Source: Bimuria novae-zelandiae CBS 107.79
Lineage: Eukaryota; Ascomycota; Dothideomycetes; Pleosporales; Didymosphaeriaceae
Length of the DNA stretch: 64,000 bases
Direction of reading: 5' to 3'
NCBI GenBank assembly: GCA_010015655.1
Contig: ML976673.1
Location: 526,895 to 590,894, forward strand
Position numbers and translations under genes: made by a program. Numbering within the stretch: position 1 is the stretch's first letter; the number at the start of each line of letters is the position of its first letter. Below are positions 21,823 through 32,393 of this stretch, piece after piece. The notes beneath the pieces were generated by a model, which saw only the letters and a program-made list of their open reading frames with translations, made no database searches and was not told the DNA's origin.

Positions 21823-23482
21823 TCAAGCTCGTGTGAGCGAGGCGAGAGTCTGCCGCGAAGCGCAACTCAAGTCGACCTTCTCCTGCCACGGCCCATCATC
21901 ACGACTTTCCAACTTTGAAAATGTCTGCAACATCCTGGCCGTCACGTACCCAGCCTCTGTTAGCGCAAATTGCTCTGTCAATCCATCAGTGTCCACGCTG
22001 GGCATGTAAAATCGGAGATTTTGAAGACTCACGTCCAAGGCATACACGCGGACCTCCATGGAATGGAATATACTCCCAAGGAGCATGACGCGCCGTAGCC
22101 CACCGATCAGGGTCCCACGTTTTCGCGGTTGGCCCCCAGATATCCTCTCGCAGATGCATCGCAGAGACGTGGGCAAACACCATTTGCCCGGCTTTCACGA
22201 AGATTGGGGACTTCCCATCTTTACCACCCCCCACGGGGAGGGTCGTGTCCCTATTAGCGTTACGACTGACAGTGGGTACGACCGTATTGACACGGAGCGC
22301 TGCGGTAAAGTAAGCACGGGCAGACACACAGCAGCAACCAGGAGAAAAAGGACGCTTACTTTCTTTCATGCACCACTGCAGCAACTTCATGTCCTTCAGC
22401 TGCTCGAAACCCGGCCTCTCACCTTTCAGTTCCCGAACTTCTCCTTGTAGGCGCTCATAAATATCCGGCCTCTTCGCGAGATGGAAAAACATGCTCCCAA
22501 GCAGACTTGCTGTGGTATCCCTCCCTGCCAGCAACAGGTTCAGCACCTCACCCTTCAGCTTCTCCGGATCCGCAGTCTCCTTCGCCAGCTCGAATAGGAA
22601 CGTATACTGCCCTGTCGGCGTCTCTTTCTCGTCTTTCCACGTCCGTCGCCACTCGAGCGCCTGATCAACATAGCGCTGCACAAACTCCGCCACCGTCTTG
22701 CAATTCTGGCGATCCTCCTTCGTCGGGCCCATGAGCATAGCCCAAAGCGAGGGCTGCGTGGCTCTCATCACACACTGCAAGGAGGCGCTATCGTACGCCT
22801 TCACGAAAGCCGTACCCGAGGGCTTGCCCGGCTCGTCGCCGCGCAGCGTGTGCACGGATTCCCCGAAGAGGAACTCCGTTGCGGTGTCGGCCGTCAGGCT
22901 GAAAAACAGTGGTTGCAGATCCACGGTCGTCCCATCCCGCGGGAGCAGTTTGAACATATCCTGCAGAAAACGTTCCACAGCATCGATGTTAGAGATTTGC
23001 GTCCGCGCAAAGTTAGGCCGGATCATAGCCCGGGAATGTCGCCATTCTTCGCCGTCGGTGGTGAAGATGCCCTTACCGATGAGCGGTCCGACGATGTAGA
23101 GGCGGTCTGCGCTATTGAAGTCGTTGAACTGAGTCGCGAACATGGCTTTGCAGTTGGCGGGCTCGGCGGTTGAGATAATTGTTTGGAGATTGGGAACGCG
23201 GAAGTCGAGCGTGTAGGTACCAAGCTCACGGTAAGTCGATGCAATCCATTCGAGGTGACGGTGATTTTCCCGTGCTTGCTTGACTGCTCTCATTCGGTCA
23301 AACCTGAGGTAGGGGAATGTGTGGGGGTAGTGACGGGTTATGGGTTCGCAGCCATGTTGACGGGCGAATTGACGGCGTCGATGAAGCTGGAGGGAGATTT
23401 GCGCAATCTTGAACAGAGCGATTCCGAGGCCCAAGAAGGCGACGGCTTGCGTCTTTGAGATGATGAGTAGCTCGAGCGCCAT
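21823..23482 (-). CDS. cytochrome P450, CYP52-like, 513 aa
   Basis: Three exons: 23482-22360, 22299-22033 and 21974-21823, with consistent phases. An N-terminal anchor (AVAFLGLGIALFKIAQI) places it in the ER membrane. I-helix oxygen-binding motif LLLAGRDTTASLLG (about 312-325), K-helix ExxR KETLRVNT made by joining exons 1 and 2, PERF-like WDPDRWATARH, and haem loop FHGGPRVCLGQQFALTEA with the Cys ligand, completed across intron 2. The wording GGPRxCLGQQFALTE and AGRDTTA is that of the CYP52 clan, which omega-hydroxylates n-alkanes and fatty acids. The exact substrate is not inferable. The ATG at 23482 opens directly on the membrane anchor. No lesion. Confidence 0.92.
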
Positions 23483-24367
23483 GTTTGATAATTTCGACTA
23501 TTGTCGATGTCGGAAACCGTTTAACTGTTAAAATATTTTCCAACGTGGGCTGAGATGGAGCTGTGCCGCACAGCACGGGGCCTCAGGATTAAAGACAAAG
23601 GCAGTTGTGTTGCGGATGAGATGCGCGTCCACTGTCTTGTTCGCACGTATTCAACCGACGTCAGCCAGGAGGAGGCAGGATAGATTCTATGCGCAATTAC
23701 TGCCGCTTAAGGTTACCTCAACCTTTATCGGATCATGGTGAGGCTGAAGAGGGCCATCAAACAGCACGTTAGCGAAGACCAGAAATTCGGAGATAAGTTC
23801 ACAAGGATTTATAGTGCTGAGTTCCCTATTCCACATCGGGAGCCTTGTACACACCGATGCATGGGTCGTTCTTTGATCTTACGACCCCCCAAATACAGGC
23901 GTTGCTTATCTTCCGCAGGTAGACATACCTACAAGCCAGATCCAGATGATGCCAACACGCTGCATATGAAATGTGCTGGCGTAATATCCTGATCAGCGTG
24001 CATGTGCATCCGGCGCAAACCTGTTCGCTTGGTATACCATCTACGCGACACGCTACGGTACATCTGCTCAGTTCAGAGACCCGGCCTCGACTGAAGTCGC
24101 TTCTGCAAGGAGAGTAAGCACTACTGCGATTGCGCCCCTACCAGATTCCTGGTCCCACACCGCTGCCTACCTCGAACAGGAGAGAACCAAAAACAAAACA
24201 AAAATCATCTTGTCACCTATTTCGAAATCCAACCATCATAGTTTCGCGGGTTCATTGTACAGGATATCCTATGCTGTCTATAGCGCATCATTAAACACCT
24301 ACAAATGCAGTGCCGAACGTCACACCACTTGGGCACGCACCTACAACCTCGCAACCTCAGGCTCAAT
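23483..24367. other. gene-free stretch
   Basis: 885 bp between the P450 start and the dehydratase stop, both genes on the minus strand. It should contain the P450 promoter. No coding sequence is supported. Confidence 0.5.
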
Positions 24368-25438
24368 TTACAGATCCCTCGCGCTGTCCTTCCTCACAAT
24401 ACTCCTCTTGCGCAACTCGTCCGCCTCAGCCTTCATGTCCAAATCGACAACCATCCGCCTCCAGCTCTCTCCAGCCCTCGACGCCAACTCTTCTACAACA
24501 CCCTCATCTTTCCTCTCCATAGCGCGATTGAAAAGCTCCATGCTCACCCATCCCTCAAATCCAATCTCTTTGATAATAGCGTGCGCCACGTCCTTTACAG
24601 GTAAATACGCACCGTGCTCCTTCTCCCCGTAAAACAACCTGCAATTCCGACTCCACGACATACGCGCCGGCTGCGCAGCATTATAGAAGGGGTGACCAGG
24701 AAGTAGCGGCGCATCCAACCTCTCCGCATCCACCACCTGGAAGAAGAAAATCTTCTCCTTATGCGGACCAATCTGCTCCACGAGTCTGCGCACCGAAGCC
24801 CGCACTACTTCCTCTGCGTCAGGGTTGCACCCACTCGCCGCCGTAGGGTCCGCGTAAATGCGCCCCAGGATATTAAAGCTGTCCAGACAGATGCCGAAGT
24901 TAGGACGATCGACGCGCTGCACAATGTCCCAGCAGATCTCCCACTTGTCGACGTACGTGCCCCAACAGAGACTCTCGTACGCGAAACGCATCGTAGGCGT
25001 CTGTTGCAGGCCCATATCAGCGAGTTCGCGCAGGTCTGACACGATGAGCTCGGTATCTGAGGATGTTTCCTGCTTCGAGAGGAACGTCGAAGGGACTTGG
25101 ATAAGGTCTGTGCCTAGCACCTGCGCGAGCTGGATCCACAGACGCATTTCCTCGATGCGCTTGGAGTGCGCGGCGCGGTCGAGCAGGCCCTCGTAGTGCA
25201 TGAAGGGTTGCAGACAGATAATGTCGAGACCGAGCGAGGCGCACAGGGAGCGCACGTAGGCGGCGGCTGCGAGCAGGTTTGAGGGCGTTTGGGGACGGGC
25301 GAGGTCGGCGAGGTCTTCGTAGAAGAGCTCGATGCCTTGGAGGCCGTGTTTTGCGGCCATGGTGAGCTTGTGCTCGAGGGAGTGGCCGGCATAGCACCGA
25401 CCGAGGGACATGGAGGAGATTCCTGGTCGGCAGACCAT
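24368..25438 (-). CDS. 3-dehydroshikimate dehydratase (qa-4/QutC type), 356 aa
   Basis: Intronless. Converts 3-dehydroshikimate to protocatechuate in quinate/shikimate catabolism, in the cytosol. The fold is a xylose-isomerase-like TIM barrel (AP-endonuclease 2 family). MSLGRCYAGHSLEHKLTMAA and GLQGIELFYEDL (metal-ligand Glu) start the barrel. Then come CLQPFMHYEGL, MRFAYESLCWG, FGICLDSFNILGRIYAD (metal-ligand Asp), IFFFQVVDAERLDAP and WVSMELFNRA (last metal-ligand Glu). Length matches Neurospora Qa-4 (about 359 aa). No other qa-cluster genes adjoin it. The next gene upstream is a transposon and then a MocA-type oxidoreductase. Start MVCRPGISSMSLGR is the first ATG; the second Met (MSLGR) is also plausible. 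Confidence 0.88.
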   Translation of the reverse strand: MVCRPGISSMSLGRCYAGHSLEHKLTMAAKHGLQGIELFYEDLADLARPQTPSNLLAAAAYVRSLCASLGLDIICLQPFMHYEGLLDRAAHSKRIEEMRLWIQLAQVLGTDLIQVPSTFLSKQETSSDTELIVSDLRELADMGLQQTPTMRFAYESLCWGTYVDKWEICWDIVQRVDRPNFGICLDSFNILGRIYADPTAASGCNPDAEEVVRASVRRLVEQIGPHKEKIFFFQVVDAERLDAPLLPGHPFYNAAQPARMSWSRNCRLFYGEKEHGAYLPVKDVAHAIIKEIGFEGWVSMELFNRAMERKDEGVVEELASRAGESWRRMVVDLDMKAEADELRKRSIVRKDSARDL

Positions 25439-25906
25439 CTTGGAGATAATCTGGGGGCGATTTATAGTGAGGGTTGACGTAGGGTGTGTAGTGTATCGAA
25501 ATTGTGTACCACTCTACTGAGACTGTCTAACATGGAGGAGTGACGGGAGGTTTGGTGTACAAGTTGTAGTAGGGGAGTATCGGTGTAGAATCCCCCGTAT
25601 ACATCTTGGCCATACCACGGGGTAACAGTGTGCATGTGGGTCCTACTGATACTGGAAGAACGTTGTCGCTGTCGTCTCGTCGAGATGGTCAAGAACGCTC
25701 CCAGAACGGCTTAGCAACATGACGTAAAACCGGAAGAGTCTTTATCCCTCGCCTCCCATCCCAACACGAACATGAGGGTGCGCATGACTCGTGCATCTCC
25801 GCCTTGTACCGATCCTAGCCTTGGAAGAACTCTTAGCATGCTGGTGGGATGGAAACTGCGGGCGAGCGTGCGCCTTGAGATACCAAACTTATCCCCCGCA
25901 CTTCGA
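25439..25906. other. promoter region of the dehydratase gene, cut by a transposon
   Basis: 470 bp between the dehydratase start and the transposon at 25909. No gene. Presumably the remaining upstream region of the dehydratase gene. Confidence 0.4.
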
Positions 25907-25908
25907 TA

Positions 25909-28035
25909 CCCTGCCGAGACAGTCAGTGCGCCGCGACACTAACGCGCCACCCCAACACCAGCACCGCAGCTAGCAACATGAGGCTGTAGAGTTTTACATA
26001 AAAGCTTTTATCGCGAAATTTTCTAGAGTTAAGATTTTATAGAGCTATAAAAGATTACTAGCTAGTTAAATTATAGATATTTACTTAGTGTTTTAATTAT
26101 TTAGCCACTGCGCGATGCTAGCGCTAATAGCGTAGATATTACTATATTAACGCGTATAGATGCCGGCGTAGGCTTCTTCCTCTTTATAATTATATAAGTA
26201 GCTTTTAAAGCATTCTAGCTTCCCTTTTTAGTAATTTTAAGACATTTTTAAAGTTGTTATTAAGCCTTACGAGCCTGTTAATAAAGGCGTTACTTAGTAG
26301 CCTAATTAGCTTTCTCCTTAGCGCGCGTATTTTTAGCTACTATACGCGTAACACGCTTCTCCTATAATAGATAAGCTTTAAGCTACCTATTTACTATCTA
26401 GATCTCTCTCTGCTTACTTTTCTGGAGTTGTAGTTGTTGCTTTTTAGCCTTTTGTTGGCTAAGAGAATCGCGCGCCCTCTATACGCGGGCAGGTAACTAG
26501 AAAATAGATCCTTTATACTACTTATCTAGCTACTTAAAAGGTAGAGTCCTGCCCTTTATTTAACGCTGTTTCTAGTTTGTGAGGGCTTCTCGTAGCCCCT
26601 GATTCTTATACTCTAGGAGCTACTTTTATATAGAGATTAAGTGTATAGTGCAACTTAGCTTCTTGGCCTTATTATCTCCCCCTATATTAACAATAACTTT
26701 TAAAAGCTAATTAATTTTGCGCTAATTAGACGCGCTAAGTACTAAAATAGAGCTTTTACACGATCTCTATTCTAGAGACTTATTTCTATTAAATTAACTA
26801 AGGATTAGTGTAGGATCTGGCGGCGAGATACCTATACACTTAAAAGCTTTAGTAATTAATTATAGCGTAACTAACGTTGTCTAGGCCCTCTAGAATAGTG
26901 TAAAGAAGTCTCTTTTAGCGATTATTAATAGCTCCTAACTCCTATATAGGTATGCGGAGAGCTCGTCGGAGTAGGCAGTAGAAAGAGACTTAAACATATA
27001 AACGTCTAAAGGCTATAGCGTATAAGTGGCGTAAGAGGGAAATATCGCAAGGAGGATTTTTTTCTAATTATAGTAGTTAATAAAATCTATAGTAACGTGA
27101 GATCTATGCCTATTAAGGACTAAAAATTATTACTACTATTAAGCCTTCTCCTTAGTACAGCAATCAAACACCTGTTTTAGCTATTAAAGCCCTATCTCGT
27201 TGTTTAACTATCTAGAGGTTAATAAGGTAATAAAGACTTTATAAGAATTAATATTAATTTCTTTAACCTAGCTTAATTGTAGAGTCTCAGCGTTAGATCG
27301 ATAGATTAGTAATGGATTAATAGTAGATCCATCGGCGCATATACATGCGATGAGCGAGATCCACTCACGACTGCCATCCTGAATAGATTGCCTCACTTGG
27401 CGACTCTCATATATAGGCCTGTCGAAGATCCTTTTTGACCTGCCGGTGATGCCGAGTAGGAAGCCTTTTTCGTCCATATTATAGGTATGCTAAGGCTCTA
27501 TACTATACTTTATAATTTTCTTATATAGAAGCTTAAAGTAGAGCCTATATCTTGCGCCTAAATTAGCGTTATAGCGATTACTATCTAGCCTAGTCGTCCA
27601 TCGCGAGATTAGGGAGTTAAGGTAGCGCCTAATAAAGTAATTAACCTATTATATAAAGATATCCTTTTTAGCAATAATTAATATAAAATTTTAAATTATC
27701 TAACGCGTAGGGGGTAGACCTTTCTAAGTAAAACGCTATATATACTATAAGAGCTTAGATTCTTATTATTAGTTAAGATTTTAGCAAGTCTATAGTAGCT
27801 GTGTACGCGCCTGCATGGCGCGTCTATGCCAGCGCGTTAATATTGACCGCACAACACCAAATTCTTCTGCAATTTTTCTATATAAGAAAGTTTCTCCAGG
27901 TTCTCGTGAGTCGATAGCGATGATTGCAGCCTCAATCGGATCCATATTGGTGGAGATGCGGCGCGTCAAAGTTGAGGTGCTACATCTGTTAGGGTGGCGC
28001 GTTAGTGTCGCGGCGCACTGACTGTCTCGGCAGGG
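25909..28035 (-). mobile_element. RIP-degraded Tc1/mariner (pogo/Fot1-like) element, copy B
   Basis: 2,127 bp, the same length as copy A, between TA dinucleotides (25907-25908 and 28036-28037), with the same TIRs (the right one has one A/G change). The minus-strand transposase start is at 27945 (MDPIEAAIIAIDSREPGETF). A 69-codon frame at 27477-27268 (MDEKGFLLGITGRSKRIF ... ACICADGSTINPLLIYRS) survives. Everything else is stop-ridden with TpA excess. Compared by eye with copy A it differs by scattered transitions only; no insertion or deletion was found, and both start codons sit at identical offsets. Non-functional as a coding unit. Confidence 0.9.
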
Positions 28036-28226
28036 TATGGTTGTGCCCACGGGGATAAGCACTCCTAAGCGCTAGCTGATTGAGATTCCTCTGCACATCC
28101 GCTGTAGGCCTGCTCCACCAAGATTCTATTTGCTCGTCTCGACTAACCTAAGTGAGGAAACAATCAAAGTGCAGACATGATCACTCTTGCCGTCGTTCAG
28201 AAACTCCCTCTGCCAACATTGCGCAC

Positions 28227-29337
28227 ATGTCTACTACAAACCACCAGCCCTCTATCAAAATCGCCATCGTCGGCACAGGATTGATAGGCCCACACCACGC
28301 AGAGGCCGTCGTCTCCGATGGCAGCGCTGAGCTGACCTGCATCGTGGATCCCCAATCCAGCAGCCGAGGCCATAGCAGCAAGGTTCAACTGCGCCTATTA
28401 TAAAACTGTAAATGAGATGCTTGCTTCTTGTCGACTAGACGGCGCTCTAGTATGCACACCAAACCACACTCACGTCGCAATATCCAAAGAACTGCTCAAC
28501 GGCGGGGTCCATGTGCTGTGCGAGAAGCCGATTTCAGTCGACATTGCAAGCGGCCAGGAACTTGTATGGTACCTTTTGTTTTATTGAAGCTGATCTAATT
28601 TCATGCAGATCGACTGTGCTAAAGCTAGCGGGAGACATCTGATAGGGCACCACAGACGATTCAACCGATATGTCGTTGCCGCGAAGAACGCTCTCCCTTC
28701 GCTGGGTAAAATCGTCGCGGTAAGCGGGCTTTGGACTATATACAAGCCACCGGAATACTTCAATCCGCCTTTAGAGTGGCATCGACTGGATTCCGCGGGC
28801 CCAATCCTAATCAACCTAATCCACGAGGCAGACCTTCTGCAATACTGGTTCGGGCCCATCGTGCGTGTCTTCGCCGAAAAAGCAGCGTCCCAGCGAGGCT
28901 TTGCGGCCGAAGAAGGAGCTGCAATGACTCTTAGGTTCGCCACCGGAATTGTGGGTACATTTGTGTTGTCAGATGCAGTGGTGTCGCTACACAACTTCGA
29001 AAGTGGAACTGGCGAGAATCCTACCATTCCTCAGGAAGGTCGCGATTCCTACAGAATCTTTGGATCGGAATCGCGCCTGAGCTTTCCTGATATGACCATG
29101 TGGACGTATGAAGGAAAGCGGAGTTGGACCGAACGGCTTGCTTTCCAGGCTATCGACGTGCCGGACATGAAGATTCCGTTCGAATTGCAAATTAGGCACT
29201 TCGTCAGGGTCATCAAAGGCGAAGAAGCACCTTGCTGCTCAGGGCGAGATGGCCTACGTGCAGTTGCAGTGTGTGAAGCCGTCAAACGGTCAATATTGGA
29301 AGGGCTTCCGGTGGACATCCCAGTCGACGATCGATAA
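28227..29337 (+). pseudogene. Gfo/Idh/MocA-family oxidoreductase, frameshifted
   Basis: NAD(P)-dependent sugar/inositol-type dehydrogenase family. The start MSTTNHQPSIKIAIVGTGLIG gives the Rossmann fold with GTGLIG (28227 onward). The frame then breaks at a C-run (28350-28353, four C). One base fewer would put the DP motif in line with EAIAARFNCAYYKTVNEML. The downstream part has VCTPNHTHV, CEKPIS (the conserved EKP catalytic motif) and, after a 45-bp intron (28564-28608), IDCAKASGRHLIGHHRRFN, then LINLIHEADLLQYWFGP with the catalytic-region His. It ends at 29337. Apart from that base the gene looks intact, so a recent mutation or a homopolymer sequencing error are both possible. Confidence 0.8.
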
Positions 29338-29763
29338 CCTTGGGATGCTTAGTTAGCTGGGGATATTGAGTCCCGCCTGTGACTTCTATATACGATCATT
29401 GCAAGATGGAGGACCGTCACTCTGGTGTCTCTTAGATTAGCGTTCGGCCAAGCCGCTGAACACGGGGAAAACTTGCTCACCTGCCTCGCGAACGACCACA
29501 AACATGCTCACCAGCAGCGACCCATGTCTGCGCATAGGGCCGAGCCTTAATCTTTGCGGGGTAGCGTAGCCCCGCCTCTACGACAGCCCTTGATAGCCCC
29601 GGACATATTAAGACCCTTTCTACATATGCTAGAAGTCTCATGCAATTAAACACTACAAGAACGCGTACTTTGCACTATAATCAAATCAACGCAGCAGCAG
29701 AAATTGTACACCACCAAGATGTTCGATTACTTCGAAGGAATACATAGCAAGGTGGGACTCGCT
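29338..29763. other. gene-free stretch between convergent genes
   Basis: 425 bp between the stops of two convergent genes. Likely shared terminator space. Nothing else seen. Confidence 0.4.
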
Positions 29764-30726
29764 CTAATAAAACACAAACGCCCTAACCTCAATGCTCTTT
29801 CTCGGCTCCCCCTCCCCTCTCTCCCCCAGATCAAACGAGCAATGCGGCACCGCAATCTCCTGTCCCCTCTCCGAGTCATACGCCATAAAAATCGCAATTT
29901 CGCAAGCCAGCTGGTCCGGCACCCAGTACCATTTGTGAGCCGGGTTGTAATGCACTTGGAACACTTCGTTGGCGACGGTTGGGAAAACTTCGTCGACGAC
30001 GTAGAGATCGTTCTGCCGGTCTACGGTCGTAGGGTCTAGATACGCCATGGGGAAGTCGCGGCAGGGACCGGAGAGGGGCTTCCAGATGCTGGAAGTGAAT
30101 AGGGTGGTTAGTAGGCTGGATGAGTGGAAGTGAACGGGATGTGCGCACTTGATGACTTGGTACCGCGACTTGGACACTTTTTCTTTGTCCGCGTCAAAGT
30201 ACTGCTCCAGTCTACCCGCTAGCTCGTCCGTGGTGTAATCTACAATTAACTCGTCAGTCTGCCATCTCATACGATAGGTAACTTTGCGTACGAGCGTACC
30301 AATATGCGCCGACAGCGAAGGCTGAGCCTGCTCTTCATTCTCATCTCCCACGTTTCTCTGCGGGAACGATGCCGCCCTCTTCCTCAGCATCCAGTCGAAA
30401 ATCGTGACGTCTTTGGCCCCTAACGTCTCGCACAGGCTCCGGTGTAGCTCGGGGAGATACACAGTTTCTATCCAGTCGTCGTCGTCGAAGAGCTCGGGTT
30501 GCATGCCTTCGCTGTTGATACGCGTGATCTTTATTCCGTTTTCTGCGTAGCTTAGGGACGAGGTTCGCAAGTCGTGCATCTTGATGTTATTATGAGGCTC
30601 GATTTTGAAGTTGTTCTGAGGGAAGCCTGGGGGCGCTGCGTAGTGGAGGATATAACCTTTCTCGTCCGCGGGGGTTGTAGGGTTCTTCGCGACATAGCGG
30701 ACTGATGCTAGGAGATTGTCTGGCAT
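29764..30726 (-). CDS. CmcJ/NvfI/AsaB-like oxidoreductase (GA4 desaturase family), 300 aa
   Basis: Two exons: 30726-30149 and 30088-29764. Starts with ASVRYVAKNPTTPADEKGYI, then the family motif VTIFDWMLRKRAASFP. Splicing joins QVI and the conserved N-IWKPLSGPCRDFPMAYLD. The C-terminal half has VDEVFPTVANEVFQVHYNP, HKWYWVPDQLACEIAIFMAYD and AVPHCSFDL, the segments carrying the conserved His/Arg of this family. Members (AsaB of aspergillic acid synthesis, cephamycin CmcJ-like proteins) are hydroxylase/desaturase enzymes of secondary metabolism related to 2-oxoglutarate/Fe(II) oxygenases. No biosynthetic cluster surrounds it, so the substrate is unknown. If the intron is not spliced the frame stays open, giving 320 aa. 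Confidence 0.82.
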   Translation of the reverse strand: MPDNLLASVRYVAKNPTTPADEKGYILHYAAPPGFPQNNFKIEPHNNIKMHDLRTSSLSYAENGIKITRINSEGMQPELFDDDDWIETVYLPELHRSLCETLGAKDVTIFDWMLRKRAASFPQRNVGDENEEQAQPSLSAHIGTLVRKVTYRMRWQTDELIVDYTTDELAGRLEQYFDADKEKVSKSRYQVIKCAHPVHFHSSSLLTTLFTSSIWKPLSGPCRDFPMAYLDPTTVDRQNDLYVVDEVFPTVANEVFQVHYNPAHKWYWVPDQLACEIAIFMAYDSERGQEIAVPHCSFDLGERGEGEPRKSIEVRAFVFY

Positions 30727-31456
30727 GGTATGGATGGGGTTAGAGGTTCGTCGTAGTACAGAAGATTAAAAAGGAATTACGCAGGGAAACGTGCTGCGAA
30801 TTTTGGCCCGCCAACTTGATGTTATGGTCCCGGCTTGACATCAACCTGGGATATGAAGCTCGCTGCTTATGTGTGATAGCTTGCAGTCGGTTGACAAGGG
30901 TGTGCATTCAGATGCATGAGCACATTCGAGAGCTTTAGGATATTTACACTGCATACCGTTCATAATCGTCCACGATAGTCTGGAGACAGCATTAAAAGGT
31001 CCAAACTCGTGTAAGACTGCCGTAGCTCTCGTTTTTAATCTACTCGGGTGCAGCTGGGTAAGCAACGCCAGTCCGCGTGCGCAGATTTGCGATGGTTGAT
31101 ACGGTCACCTATTGGGTCCAGTTCACACCCTACATCTCCTGCCTTCTGCAGTAGGACTACCTACGACAGATACACACCCTGGTCGGTGCAGATTAGCTTC
31201 GAGACAAGAGACACATGCATCAACACAGCACGGACCACGCCCGACAACCCTTCCATCTCGTCCTCCACGCTTCCCGCTTGCGCAAATTCGAGCACAAATT
31301 CCCCCAGCAACCTTACTTACCCAAGACTTGGCCGTCGCCATCCCCTACTTCCGCGATACAAATATCCCCAACATTCCCCGTCTACCTTCACCATCCTCAC
31401 CACCCCAATCCCAAACACTCAACACCAAATCCAACCCCAATAACACCATCCAAACA
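30727..31456. other. divergent promoter region
   Basis: 730 bp between the AsaB-like gene start and the small gene start. The right 250 bp are C/A-rich pyrimidine-biased leader-like sequence ending CAAACAATGG at the small gene start. Frames here are Pro/Thr-rich shadows. Confidence 0.4.
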
Positions 31457-31711
31457 ATGGCACCCACCCAGCCCTGGTACCCCTCCCCTCCCGCCTCCAT
31501 GTGATCTTGTCCCCCACTATACTAAGATCCTGTGGCGCACCACACTAACACACACCCACCCAGGAAATCCGTCTGGCCCCCCGCCGAGAAGGTCGCAGAC
31601 CAAGCCGACGTGATCCCCCAGGGGATTTCCGCCGAGGAAGTGACCAATCAACGCGCCTACGGCAGCCATGCTTCTAATACTAAGGGGCGTGTCGTGCATC
31701 TTAAGATCTGA
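31457..31711 (+). CDS. small hypothetical protein, 63 aa, two exons
   Basis: Exon 1 31457-31500 and exon 2 31564-31711, separated by a 63-bp intron with donor GTGATC, branch-like CACTAAC and acceptor CCCAG. The spliced frame reads MAPTQPWYPSPPASMKSVWP and goes on to ADVIPQGISAEEVTNQRAYG and a basic end GRVVHLKI. The start has a good fungal context (CAAACAATGG). The protein is soluble, with a Pro/Trp N-terminus and no signal peptide. The coherent reading across the intron and the codon-like composition make it convincing. I cannot name a family. Because each exon is short, it is easily missed by ORF-length cut-offs. Confidence 0.6.
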
Positions 31712-32393
31712 GTGGGGTTTTACGAAAACGGGGGTTGTATAGGGGCTGAGGAAGGACAGGAAAGATGGTGGGGAGTGGTGTGCTGAGGTTGTATGGGGAG
31801 GAGGGAGCGGGAGAGGATGTGTACAGGGTGGGGGTGTATAAGGCGAGAGATGGAGGGGTGAGGGGGAAGGCCGTCAAGCCGGGTCTATGCACACTCATTC
31901 ATGTATATTGCCATCTCCCTCCAACTAAAGTTCGTGATTATACGTGTAGGGCTCAAACAGAGGAACTGTGATCGAGTTGAGACGATTGTATTCAACTGGC
32001 CCAGCTCAGCGGTAACAGGAGTGATGTAGATTTAGTATTTCTGCGGGGCATTTGCCCTCAAAAGATGAGTCCGTGGGCAGGGGTCTACCGTGAAGCTTCT
32101 CCGGTACGTCTAGATCTGCGCAGATTTCTCGCGTACCCTTTGAAAAAGAACAACATGATGGTATTTATGTACGCATTAAACACTTAACTATGCTGGCGAA
32201 CTGGCACAGAAAAACCTACATCGGGGTATATGTGATGTCATAGAAGCGAAGCAATGAAAAGGGGGTGAGAGGCTACAGGGTAAAGTATACAGATACCGCC
32301 CGCGTACACGTACAACAGATTTTGGAAAATGAAAATGTCTACATTGGCCCATGCGATGGTTCCAATTACCAGCTAGGTGGAGGGTTTCTGACA
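31712..32393. other. gene-free stretch between convergent genes
   Basis: 681 bp between the stops of the small gene and kynureninase. The first part (31740-31870) is a G-rich purine-biased run. No gene seen. Confidence 0.45.

Noticed and set aside
31048..31613. Pro/Thr-rich frames of 130 codons
   Set aside because: Low-complexity C/A-rich leader sequence; the spliced small gene at 31457-31711 explains the coding signal better.
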